This document shows positions 35,672 through 42,251 of a DNA stretch of 42,251 nucleotides, piece after piece. Source of the DNA: Erwinia sp. S63. Its GTDB lineage: Bacteria; Pseudomonadota; Gammaproteobacteria; Enterobacterales; Enterobacteriaceae. The stretch is taken from assembly GCF_016625195.1 (NCBI RefSeq), contig NZ_JACVUP010000028.1, forward strand, positions 1-42,251, given 5' to 3'. Every line of letters starts with the position of its first letter. The first letter of the stretch is position 1. The notes under the pieces were generated by a model. The model was not told where the DNA came from. It saw only the letters and a program-made list of their open reading frames with translations, and ran no database searches. The position numbers and the translations under genes are program-made.

Positions 35672-35952
35672 GCTGTCTGGCCATCGAGACAGTGAAAGCG
35701 ACTCACCCTCTGCATATCAGCCGCAAATCTGCTACCTGAAAGCAATTAAATTAGTACATTTAATAATCATATCGCCGTCATTTCTCTGGCTAATTACCGG
35801 ATGTGGCGGTTTTTATGTCGTGATTTTGGGCATGTTTTAAGAAAAACTTTTGCTCACAATTTCAGCATAATTTTTTAATACACTGAATTATATAGATTAT
35901 TAGTTGTAGCAATGCTGTTAAGGCCGAATTCCTCGCCGTTTAACGGTGAATT
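35672..35952. other. AT-rich region upstream of dusB-fis
   Basis: No gene is visible. From about 35740 it becomes strongly AT-rich (runs such as AATTTTTTAATA and TTATATAGATTATTAG), as expected upstream of a fis promoter where Fis, IHF and H-NS act. A near-match to a Fis site, GCTCACAATTTCAGC, occurs near 35850. Confidence 0.45.
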
Positions 35953-35967
35953 GTTCAAAGTTTGGCC
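35953..35967 (+). promoter_or_regulatory. Candidate Fis autoregulatory site
   Basis: GTTCAAAGTTTGGCC fits the degenerate 15-bp Fis consensus (G-N2-Y-A-W5-T-R-N2-C) with one clear mismatch. Its centre is about 43 bp before the predicted start and it touches the -35. In E. coli a Fis site centred at -42 represses this promoter. Confidence 0.65.
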
Positions 35968-35996
35968 TTTCATCTTCTTTAAAAAATGCGTAATAT
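35968..35996 (+). promoter_or_regulatory. dusB-fis promoter
   Basis: TTTCAT (35968-35973) and TAATAT (35991-35996) are 17 bp apart, followed by the GC-rich discriminator ACGCCGCC. The segment ATGCGTAATATACGCCGCC is nearly the E. coli fis promoter. Stringent and growth-phase control is known for that promoter and inferred here. Confidence 0.85.
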
Positions 35997-36033
35997 ACGC
36001 CGCCTTGCGAACAGTTAGGGTCACTTCTTTTTC

Positions 36034-36999
36034 ATGCGCATTGGACACCATCAGCTACGTAATCGACTCATTGCTGCGCCTATGGCCGGAGTATCCGATA
36101 AGCCATTTCGCACGTTATGTTACGAGAACGGTGCAGGTATGACTGTCTCCGAGATGCTGTCATCAAACCCAGAAGTTTGGGCGAGTGACAAATCCCGTTT
36201 GCGTATGGTGCATAGTGACGAGCCTGGAATCCGCGCCGTGCAAATTGCCGGTTGCGATCCTGATGAGATGGCTGCTGCCGCGCGCATTAATGTGGCGTCT
36301 GGCGCGCAGGTTATTGATATCAACATGGGCTGCCCAGCTAAGAAAGTGAATCGTAAGATGGCTGGCTCAGCACTGCTGCAGCATCCGTCACTGGTGGAGT
36401 CCATCCTCCGTGCGGTAGTGAATGCAGTTGATGTACCGGTTACGTTGAAGATTCGCACCGGCTGGGACAAAGAAAATCGTAATTGTGTAGAGATTGCCCA
36501 ATTGGCTGAACGCTGTGGCATTCAGGCTCTCACCATTCATGGCCGCACGCGCGCCTGTTTGTTTGAGGGACACGCTGAATACGACAGCATTCGGACAGTT
36601 AAGCAGAGCGTTTCCATTCCGATTATCGCGAATGGTGACATTACTGACCCGCATAAAGCCAGAGCGGTGCTCGACTACACCGGAGCCGATGCTCTAATGG
36701 TAGGTCGCGCTGCTCAGGGAAGACCGTGGATCTTCCGGGAAATCCAGCATTATCTGGACACAGGGGAGCTGCTGGCACCGAAGCCGCTGGCTGAAGTGAA
36801 GCAAATGCTGATTGGACATATACGGGAACTGCACGACTTTTATGGTCAGCGCAAGGGATACCGTATTGCTCGTAAACACGTTTCCTGGTATTTGCAGGAA
36901 AGTGCTCCTGATGACCAGTTTCGGCGCACATTCAACGCCATAGAGGATGCCAGCGAACAGCTGGAGGCGTTGGAGGCATACTTCGAAAATCTTGCGTAA
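36034..36999 (+). CDS. dusB: tRNA-dihydrouridine synthase B
   Basis: A 321-residue flavoenzyme (E. coli length) that reduces uridine to dihydrouridine at position 17 of tRNA. The FMN TIM barrel begins LIAAPMAGVSDKPFRTLC; the catalytic Cys100 is in INMGCPAKKVNRK; VMANGD-type phosphate region appears as PIIANGDI; a C-terminal helical RNA-binding domain follows. The ATG has no good Shine-Dalgarno (TTCTTTTTC precedes it), suggesting low translation from the leader, while fis downstream is made in large amounts. 24 nt separate it from fis. Confidence 0.97.
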   Translation: MRIGHHQLRNRLIAAPMAGVSDKPFRTLCYENGAGMTVSEMLSSNPEVWASDKSRLRMVHSDEPGIRAVQIAGCDPDEMAAAARINVASGAQVIDINMGCPAKKVNRKMAGSALLQHPSLVESILRAVVNAVDVPVTLKIRTGWDKENRNCVEIAQLAERCGIQALTIHGRTRACLFEGHAEYDSIRTVKQSVSIPIIANGDITDPHKARAVLDYTGADALMVGRAAQGRPWIFREIQHYLDTGELLAPKPLAEVKQMLIGHIRELHDFYGQRKGYRIARKHVSWYLQESAPDDQFRRTFNAIEDASEQLEALEAYFENLA

Positions 37000-37023
37000 A
37001 CGAAATAAAGAGCTGAAAGAACT

Positions 37024-37320
37024 ATGTTCGAACAACGCGTAAATTCTGATGTACTGACCGTTTCTACCGTTAACTCACAGGATCAGGTGACGCAAAAGCC
37101 ACTTCGTGATTCGGTTAAACAGGCACTGAAGAACTATTTTGCTCAACTGAATGGTCAGGATGTAAGTGATCTGTATGAGCTGGTACTGGCTGAAGTTGAG
37201 CAGCCTCTGTTGGACATGGTAATGCAGTACACCCGTGGCAACCAGACCCGTGCAGCTCTGATGATGGGTATCAACCGTGGTACCCTGCGTAAGAAGCTGA
37301 AAAAATACGGCATGAACTAA
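37024..37320 (+). CDS. fis: Nucleoid protein Fis
   Basis: A 98-residue homodimeric DNA-bending protein, apparently the same as E. coli Fis over its whole length. N-terminal beta hairpin (about 10-26), helices A and B for dimerisation, and the C-terminal helix-turn-helix NQTRAALMMGINRGTLRKKL. It activates rRNA and tRNA promoters in fast growth and shapes the nucleoid. The ATG lacks a proper Shine-Dalgarno; the preceding 30 nt are A-rich (AAACGAAATAAAGAG), like the AU element that E. coli fis uses for efficient translation. Confidence 0.99.
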   Translation: MFEQRVNSDVLTVSTVNSQDQVTQKPLRDSVKQALKNYFAQLNGQDVSDLYELVLAEVEQPLLDMVMQYTRGNQTRAALMMGINRGTLRKKLKKYGMN

Positions 37321-37337
37321 TCGTTCTTTGCTGCGCT

Positions 37338-37365
37338 AACGCCAACCCTCGGGTTGGCGTTTTTG
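37338..37365 (+). terminator. Rho-independent terminator of dusB-fis
   Basis: AACGCCAACC-CTCG-GGTTGGCGTT is a perfect 10-bp stem followed by TTTGTTT, 17 nt after the fis stop. Confidence 0.92.
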
Positions 37366-37629
37366 TTTGTATCACGCCGATAGTTTACCTGCGTTAGCAA
37401 CGGATGAAACAATTGTCGCGAATATGGTAACGATAGTTGCAATTGCATCCGTGATATTTCGTCTCTCTTACCGCACGTCTTTTGCCCCTTTTTGGCGCCA
37501 GTTCTGTGCGTCATAACGCCCGCCATGCCGCTTTCCCAGTGATCTTGCACTGTTTCTACCGTAACCCTGATAACGCATACATTTTATCCTGAGTGATGGC
37601 TCACACTGCTTCCACATAGTGAAACTATT
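37366..37629. other. Non-coding part of the fis-yhdW gap
   Basis: E. coli carries yhdJ, yhdU, acrS, acrEF and yhdV between fis and yhdW; none is here and no remnant can be seen. An antisense frame exists at 37317-37550 but it overlaps the fis terminator and lacks a ribosome-binding site. The right part of the gap holds the control region of yhdW. Confidence 0.5.
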
Positions 37630-37676
37630 TGCACTATTTGTGATCGCGTCGTCTCGTCATGCTGCCTTTTGGTGCG
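37630..37676 (+). promoter_or_regulatory. Candidate NtrC enhancer sites upstream of yhdW
   Basis: TGCTGCCTTTTGGTGCG (37660-37676) keeps TGC and TGGTGC of the 17-bp NtrC dyad TGCACY-N4-TGGTGCA. TGCACTATTTGTGATCG (37630-37646) keeps the left half TGCACT. Their centres are 30 bp apart, on one face of the helix, and about 139 and 109 bp before the predicted start, very near the arrangement at the glnA enhancer. Confidence 0.6.
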
Positions 37677-37750
37677 CGATAGTAGCCAAAATTTCTGGAT
37701 GCATCCGTTTATTAAAAGATCTTTCCAGTGAATTCAGGATTCTGCAAACC

Positions 37751-37766
37751 TGGCATTACCTTTGCA
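37751..37766 (+). promoter_or_regulatory. Sigma-54 promoter of the yhdWXYZ operon
   Basis: TGGCATTACCTTTGCA matches TGGCAC-N5-TTGCA at all but one position, with GG and GC at the required spacing. Transcription should begin near 37777, about 85 nt before the ATG. E. coli yhdW is listed among Ntr (nitrogen-limitation) genes, which agrees. Confidence 0.85.
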
Positions 37767-37861
37767 GAGTCGTGGATGGCTCACCGCCATAGACAGAAAA
37801 AAGCGCACATAAAAGTGCGTGCAAACATAACAACACACGATCTCGCCACACAGGATGCTTT

Positions 37862-38887
37862 ATGAAAAAGATGATGCTTTCCACCCTGGTCGCTGCAGCC
37901 TCACTGTTAGCCGTAGCTCAACAAGCGCACGCAGGCACCACGCTGGATGCCATTAAGAAGAAAGGTTTTGTACAGTGCGGTATCAGCGATGGCCTGCCAG
38001 GCTTCTCCTACGCTGACGCCAGCGGCAAATTTACCGGTATCGACGTGGATGTTTGTCGCGCCGCCGCGGCAGCGGTATTTGGCGATGCCAGCAAAGTGAA
38101 ATACACCCCGCTGACGGCTAAAGAGCGTTTCACCGCACTGCAGTCAGGTGAGGTGGATATCCTGTCTCGTAACACCACCTGGACTTCTTCACGTGATGGC
38201 GGCATGGGCTTCCTGTTTGCTGGCGTCAACTACTATGACGGCATCGGCTTCCTGACCCACAAGAAAGCAGGCCTGAAAAGCGCTAAAGAGCTCGATGGCG
38301 CTACCGTGTGTATTCAGGCCGGTACTGATACCGAGCTGAACGTGGCTGACTACTTTAAAGCCAACAAAATGCAGTACACACCGGTCACTTTCGACCGTTC
38401 TGATGAATCAGCGAAAGCGCTCGATAGCGGTCGCTGCGATACCCTCTCTTCTGACCAGTCTCAGCTCTATGCACTGCGCGTGAAACTCGGTAAGCCGGAT
38501 GATTTCATCGTGCTGCCAGAAGTGATCTCTAAAGAGCCACTGGGCCCAGTGGTACGCCGTGGGGATGATGACTGGTTCACTATCGTTAAATGGTCACTCT
38601 ACGCCATGCTGAACGCCGAAGAGATGGGCATCAGCTCGAAGAACGTTGATCAGATGGCGGCGAAGCCAACTACACCTGATATGGCTCACTTGTTGGGTGC
38701 AGAAGGTGACTTCGGCAAAGATCTGAAACTTGATAACAAATGGGCCTACAACATTATCAAACAAGTGGGTAACTATCAGGAAGTGTTCGATCGCAACGTG
38801 GGTAAAGATAGCGCATTGAAAATCGCGCGTGGCCAGAATGCACTCTGGAACCAGGGCGGCATCCAGTACGCTCCACCAGTACGCTAA
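37862..38887 (+). CDS. yhdW: Amino-acid ABC transporter, periplasmic binding protein (AapJ/YhdW type)
   Basis: A 341-residue periplasmic binding protein of family 3 (general L-amino acid type, like AapJ/BztA). Signal peptide about 1-24 (MKKMMLSTLVAAASLLAVAQ, cleavage near QAHAG), then VQCGISDGLPGFSYADASGKFTGIDVD in adjoining parts, the family 3 signature region, and LSRNTTWTSSRD. AapJ-type proteins are longer (about 340) than the single-acid binders (about 250). In the E. coli K-12 reference the gene is considered a pseudogene; here it is intact. CACAGGATGC lies before the ATG. It is the first gene of the operon, behind a sigma-54 promoter. Confidence 0.92.
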   Translation: MKKMMLSTLVAAASLLAVAQQAHAGTTLDAIKKKGFVQCGISDGLPGFSYADASGKFTGIDVDVCRAAAAAVFGDASKVKYTPLTAKERFTALQSGEVDILSRNTTWTSSRDGGMGFLFAGVNYYDGIGFLTHKKAGLKSAKELDGATVCIQAGTDTELNVADYFKANKMQYTPVTFDRSDESAKALDSGRCDTLSSDQSQLYALRVKLGKPDDFIVLPEVISKEPLGPVVRRGDDDWFTIVKWSLYAMLNAEEMGISSKNVDQMAAKPTTPDMAHLLGAEGDFGKDLKLDNKWAYNIIKQVGNYQEVFDRNVGKDSALKIARGQNALWNQGGIQYAPPVR

Positions 38888-38903
38888 GTCTGTCCTGCCA
38901 GTC

Positions 38904-38926
38904 GGGCACCGCACCCTGCGGTGCCC
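38904..38926 (+). other. Intercistronic hairpin between yhdW and yhdX
   Basis: GGGCACCGCA-CCC-TGCGGTGCCC is a perfect 10-bp stem without a following T tract. It sits in the 66-nt gap after the binding-protein gene. Such hairpins protect the upstream mRNA from 3' exonucleases and so give an excess of binding protein over permease. Confidence 0.75.
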
Positions 38927-38953
38927 AAGCGTTTTCTTCACTGAGGTTTCAAC

Positions 38954-40132
38954 ATGTCACAACGCCCAACCGTAAAGAGGGATTTTTCGTTTGGTAATCC
39001 TACGGTTCGCGCCTGGCTTTACCAGATCATCGCGATTGTGGCCGTGCTTGCTGTGGTGGGATATCTGGTCCACAACACAGTAATCAACCTGGCCAATCGC
39101 GGCATCACGTCCGGTTTCGGATTTCTTGAGCGCAATGCCGGTTTCGGCATCGTCCAACACCTGATCGATTACACCGAAGGCGATACTTACGCGCGCGTGT
39201 TTATGGTGGGGTTGACCAATACCCTGCTGGTTTCCGCACTCTGTATTGTATTTGCCTCCATCCTGGGCTTTGCCGTGGGGCTCGCGCGTCTGTCTGAAAA
39301 CTGGCTGCTGCGTAAACTCTCGACCATCTACATCGAGACGTTTCGTAATATCCCACCGCTGCTGCAGATCTTCTTCTGGTACTTTGCGGTGTTGCGTAAC
39401 CTGCCAGGGCCACGTCAGGCACTGAATGCGTTTGATCTGGCGTTTGTCAGTAACCGCGGTTTGTATATTCCGTGGCCAGAGTATGCACCCGGCACCTGGC
39501 CATTCCTGATTGCGCTGGCACTGGCCATCCTCGGCAGCGTTGCGCTTTTCCGCTTCAACCGTAAGCATCAATTAAAAACCGGCCAGTTACGCCGCACGTG
39601 GCCAGCCGCTGCAGGTTTGATTGTGCTGTTACCACTGATTGCACACACATTGTTTGGTGCCGCAACGCATTGGGATGTACCAGAGCTGCGCGGATTCAAC
39701 TTCCGCGGCGGCTTTGTGATGATCCCGGAGCTGGCGGCGTTAACGGTGGCGCTTTCTGTGTATACCTCATCGTTCATTGCGGAAGTGATTCGCTCCGGGA
39801 TTCAGTCTGTGCCGCACGGTCAGAATGAAGCTGCCCGTTCGCTGGGTCTGCCAAATCCGGTCACAATGCGTCAGGTCATCATCCCGCAGGCAATGCGCGT
39901 GATTATCCCTCCGTTAACCAGTCAGTATCTCAATATCGTGAAGAACTCATCACTGGCGGCGGCCATTGGCTATCCCGATATGGTGTCGTTGTTTGCCGGT
40001 ACCGTGCTGAACCAAACTGGCCAGGCGATTGAAACGATTGCGATTACCATGGCGGTCTATCTGATCATCAGCCTGCTCATTTCACTGCTGATGAACCTCT
40101 ACAACCGCAAAATTGCGCTAGTTGAGCGATAA
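38954..40132 (+). CDS. yhdX: Amino-acid ABC transporter permease 1 (AapQ/YhdX type)
   Basis: A 392-residue inner-membrane permease (E. coli YhdX 393) of the HisM/AapQ type. There are about eight helices with an insertion (about 145-240) absent from the short HisM permeases. The EAA loop, which docks the ATPase, reads GQNEAARSLGLPNPVTMRQV then IIPQAMRVIIPP. TGAGGTTTCAAC precedes the ATG. It ends 15 nt before yhdY. Confidence 0.94.
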   Translation: MSQRPTVKRDFSFGNPTVRAWLYQIIAIVAVLAVVGYLVHNTVINLANRGITSGFGFLERNAGFGIVQHLIDYTEGDTYARVFMVGLTNTLLVSALCIVFASILGFAVGLARLSENWLLRKLSTIYIETFRNIPPLLQIFFWYFAVLRNLPGPRQALNAFDLAFVSNRGLYIPWPEYAPGTWPFLIALALAILGSVALFRFNRKHQLKTGQLRRTWPAAAGLIVLLPLIAHTLFGAATHWDVPELRGFNFRGGFVMIPELAALTVALSVYTSSFIAEVIRSGIQSVPHGQNEAARSLGLPNPVTMRQVIIPQAMRVIIPPLTSQYLNIVKNSSLAAAIGYPDMVSLFAGTVLNQTGQAIETIAITMAVYLIISLLISLLMNLYNRKIALVER

Positions 40133-40147
40133 GAGAACGGGATCATT

Positions 40148-41248
40148 ATGTCTGTTACCACACACGAAACACCGCCCGTACCCAGCAATCCGTTAGGAAA
40201 AGCCTGGCTTTGGGCGCGCAAAAATCTGTTCTCCAGCTGGCTCAATACCCTGCTCACGCTGTTCAGTTTCTGGATCATCTGGAGTGTGATTCCTCCGGCG
40301 CTGGATTGGCTGATCTTCCAGGCTAACTGGATTGGTGAAACGCGCGCGGATTGCACCAAAGCCGGTGCATGTTGGGTATTTATCCACGCACGTTTTGGCC
40401 AGTTTATGTATGGGCTTTATCCACATGAACTGCGCTGGCGCATTAATCTGGCGTTGGTGATTGGCCTACTGTCGATCGTTCCAATGTTCATTAAATCGAT
40501 GCCACGTCGTGGTCGCTACATTGCCTGCTGGGCGGTGATCTACCCAATTGTGGTCTGGCTGCTGATGTATGGCGGCTATCTGGGGCTGGATCGCGTGGAA
40601 ACCCGCCAGTGGGGCGGTCTGACGCTGACGCTGATCATTGCTTCAATTGGCATCGCCGGTGCGCTGCCGTTGGGGATTCTGCTGGCGCTGGCTCGCCGTT
40701 CAAAAATGCCGGTGGTTCGCACCCTGTCAGTGATTTTCATTGAGTTCTGGCGTGGTGTGCCTCTGATTACCGTGCTGTTTATGTCATCGGTGATGCTGCC
40801 GCTGTTTATGGCAGAGGGCACGACCATCGACAAGCTGGTACGTGCGCTGGTCGGCGTGATTCTGTTCCAGTCCGCTTATGTTGCAGAAGTGGTGCGTGGC
40901 GGCTTGCAAGCACTGCCAAAAGGGCAGACTGAAGCGGCGGAATCACTGGCACTCGGCTACTGGAAAACGCAGATGCTGGTTATTCTGCCACAGGCACTTA
41001 AGCTGACCATCCCCGGTTTAGTGAATACCATCATCGCACTGTTTAAAGATACCAGCCTGGTGATCATCATCGGCCTATTCGATCTCTTCAGTAGCGTGCA
41101 GCAAGCCACCGTTGACCCCACCTGGTTGGGCATGTCGACTGAAGGCTACGTGTTTGCTGCCATGGTTTACTGGATTTTCTGTTTTAGCATGTCGCGCTAT
41201 AGCCAGTATCTGGAGAAGCGCTTCCACACCGGGCGTAAATCGCACTGA
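40148..41248 (+). CDS. yhdY: Amino-acid ABC transporter permease 2 (AapM/YhdY type)
   Basis: A 366-residue permease (E. coli 367), the partner of YhdX. The N-terminal half has helices and a Cys-containing periplasmic loop (ADCTKAGACWVF, about 70-80); the C-terminal half carries the EAA loop KGQTEAAESLALGYWKTQ. The two permeases form the transmembrane heterodimer. It ends 8 nt before yhdZ. Confidence 0.94.
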   Translation: MSVTTHETPPVPSNPLGKAWLWARKNLFSSWLNTLLTLFSFWIIWSVIPPALDWLIFQANWIGETRADCTKAGACWVFIHARFGQFMYGLYPHELRWRINLALVIGLLSIVPMFIKSMPRRGRYIACWAVIYPIVVWLLMYGGYLGLDRVETRQWGGLTLTLIIASIGIAGALPLGILLALARRSKMPVVRTLSVIFIEFWRGVPLITVLFMSSVMLPLFMAEGTTIDKLVRALVGVILFQSAYVAEVVRGGLQALPKGQTEAAESLALGYWKTQMLVILPQALKLTIPGLVNTIIALFKDTSLVIIIGLFDLFSSVQQATVDPTWLGMSTEGYVFAAMVYWIFCFSMSRYSQYLEKRFHTGRKSH

Positions 41249-41256
41249 GGTTTTAC

Positions 41257-42018
41257 ATGACACAAATTATGACTAATGCGGCTGACGCCATGATGATTAC
41301 GCTCGAAAACGTGAATAAATGGTATGGTCAGTTCCATGTTCTTAAAGATATTAACTTGCTGGTGAAACCCCGCGAACGGATTGTTCTTTGTGGGCCCTCC
41401 GGTTCCGGAAAATCCACCACTATTCGTTGCATCAATCATTTAGAAGAACATCAACAAGGCCGTATCGTGGTAGATGGCATCCATCTTAACGATGATGTGC
41501 GCAATATCGAGCGTGTACGTACCGAAGTCGGCATGGTATTTCAGCACTTCAATTTGTTCCCGCACCTTACCGTGTTGCAAAACTGCACCCTGGCGCCGAT
41601 TTGGGTGCGTAAGTTGCCAAAGAAAGAAGCGGAAGAGTTAGCGATGCATTATCTGCAACGCGTGCGCATCGCGGAGCATGCCCACAAGTTTCCGGGGCAG
41701 TTGTCAGGCGGGCAGCAGCAGCGTGTGGCGATTGCGCGTTCGCTGTGTATGAAACCGAAAATCATGCTGTTTGATGAACCGACTTCAGCGCTCGATCCAG
41801 AAATGGTGAAAGAGGTTCTCGATACGATGATTAGTCTGGCAGAAGATGGTATGACGATGTTGTGTGTGACGCACGAGATGGGCTTTGCGCGTACGGTGGC
41901 AGACCGGGTGATCTTTATGGATCGCGGAGAGATTGTTGAGGAAGCGCCGCCGCAGGAGTTCTTCGCGAATCCTAAATCAGAACGTACACGCGCCTTCCTT
42001 TCTCAGGTCATCCATTAA
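41257..42018 (+). CDS. yhdZ: Amino-acid ABC transporter ATPase (AapP/YhdZ type)
   Basis: A 253-residue ABC ATPase (E. coli 252). Walker A GPSGSGKS (46-53), Q loop VFQHFNLFPHLTVLQN, signature LSGGQQQRVAIARSL, Walker B IMLFDEPTSALD and the switch His in CVTHEMGFA are complete. TGAGG lies 6 nt before the ATG at 41257; a later ATG (MMITLENVNKWYG) is possible, but the longer start matches E. coli. It is the last gene of the operon. Confidence 0.97.
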   Translation: MTQIMTNAADAMMITLENVNKWYGQFHVLKDINLLVKPRERIVLCGPSGSGKSTTIRCINHLEEHQQGRIVVDGIHLNDDVRNIERVRTEVGMVFQHFNLFPHLTVLQNCTLAPIWVRKLPKKEAEELAMHYLQRVRIAEHAHKFPGQLSGGQQQRVAIARSLCMKPKIMLFDEPTSALDPEMVKEVLDTMISLAEDGMTMLCVTHEMGFARTVADRVIFMDRGEIVEEAPPQEFFANPKSERTRAFLSQVIH

Positions 42019-42035
42019 TATCAAATGAGTGACTT

Positions 42036-42067
42036 AAGCCTCTGCGCCATCTGGCAGAGGCTTTTTT
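42036..42067 (+). terminator. Rho-independent terminator of yhdWXYZ
   Basis: GCCTCTGC and GCAGAGGC form an 8-bp stem with an 8-nt loop followed by TTTTTT, 20 nt after the yhdZ stop. An AA before and TT after could lengthen the stem. Confidence 0.92.
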
Positions 42068-42117
42068 ATGCTCGTCGTATTACTTTGCATCCACTCTTTC
42101 GTCGTGTTTTCCGAGTG

Positions 42118-42157
42118 TTAAGCCTGTTTGCGTAGTTTTAAGCCTACTTGCGTGGTT
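42118..42157. repeat. Two tandem 20-bp repeats before the rrn terminator
   Basis: TTAAGCCTGTTTGCGTAGTT is followed at once by TTAAGCCTACTTGCGTGGTT; 17 of 20 bases agree. A shorter relative, TTAAGCCTCTGCG, begins at 42034. The role is unknown. Confidence 0.7.
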
Positions 42158-42167
42158 TTTTATATAC

Positions 42168-42197
42168 AAAAAAGCCCTGAACTTTCGTTCAGGGCTT
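42168..42197 (-). terminator. Rho-independent terminator of the rRNA operon
   Basis: On the minus strand AAGCCCTGAAC-GAAA-GTTCAGGGCTT forms an 11-bp stem with a GNRA-type loop and runs into TTTTTT. It lies 10 nt after the 5S 3' end. Confidence 0.93.
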
Positions 42198-42206
42198 CTG
42201 TGTTTG

Positions 42207-42251
42207 ATGCCTGGCAGTTCCCTACTCTCGCATGGGGAGACCCCACACTAC
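42207..42251 (-). rRNA. rrf: 5S ribosomal RNA, 3' part
   Basis: The minus strand ends GTAGTGTGGGGTCTCCCC then ATGCGAGAGTAGGGAACTG and CCAGGCAT, the E. coli 5S 3' sequence. About 45 of 120 nt are inside the window; the rest lies beyond its right edge. In E. coli yhdZ is also followed by the 5S end of the rrnD operon. Which rrn operon this is cannot be shown from the window. Confidence 0.95.

Noticed and set aside
37317..37550. Minus-strand frame of 77 codons downstream of fis
   Set aside because: It runs through the fis terminator, has no ribosome-binding site, and no similarity I can recognise.
38957..39571. Minus-strand frame of 204 codons opposite yhdX
   Set aside because: Opposite a clear permease gene; its translation is Gln/Arg/His-rich, typical of the antisense of membrane protein codons.

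Overview
The window is a stretch of ordinary chromosome from a gamma-proteobacterium of the order Enterobacterales. Gene order and protein sequences resemble Escherichia coli closely: Fis appears residue-for-residue like the E. coli protein, and MsrP, MreB, TldD, Rng, PrmA and ArgR have E. coli lengths. Three features point away from E. coli and towards an Erwiniaceae-type genome such as Pantoea or Erwinia: msrPQ next to aroQ, three tandem yhcN copies, and GTAG-headed palindromic repeats. The family assignment is an inference from memory; the order is secure.

Layout. (1) 1-6257: 5' part of a tRNA-Gly gene with a strong stringent-type promoter, then orn (minus), rsgA, psd and mscM (plus). (2) 6260-9943: mdh (minus) convergent with mscM across a shared terminator, argR with two ARG boxes, three tandem yhcN-like secreted stress peptides, and the barstar-like yhcO. 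(3) 9975-15823: a GabD-family aldehyde dehydrogenase upstream of yhcO, the aaeXAB aromatic-acid efflux operon, and its divergent LysR regulator aaeR. (4) 15824-16124: an intergenic space filled with alternating GTAG-headed palindromes (REP/BIME-like). (5) 16125-26270: a long minus-strand run tldD, yhdP, rng, yhdE, mreD, mreC, mreB, covering envelope maintenance, RNA turnover and rod shape. (6) 26581-34745: csrD, then on the plus strand msrP-msrQ, aroQ-accB-accC, yhdT-panF. (7) 34757-37320: prmA, then dusB-fis under a growth-rate-type promoter. (8) 37862-42018: a four-gene amino-acid ABC transporter (yhdWXYZ/aap type) behind a convincing sigma-54 promoter with NtrC-like sites. (9) 42168-42251: the terminator and 3' end of a 5S rRNA gene on the minus strand, the tail of an rrn operon.

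Functional links. accB-accC (fatty acid synthesis), psd and yhdP (phospholipids and their distribution), mreBCD (cell wall geometry) and panF (pantothenate for CoA and ACP) are envelope-building genes. Fis, the 5S gene and the tRNA-Gly promoter belong to growth-rate control of the translation machinery. csrD tunes CsrB/C decay and hence carbon storage and motility. aaeRXAB and the dehydrogenase may handle acid or aldehyde metabolites.

I found no prophage, insertion sequence, CRISPR array, toxin-antitoxin pair or defence island, and no clear novel system. The best leads are the REP cluster, the yhcN triplication, the dehydrogenase gene between yhcO and aaeB, and two well-formed but untested regulatory regions (aaeX-aaeR and yhdW).
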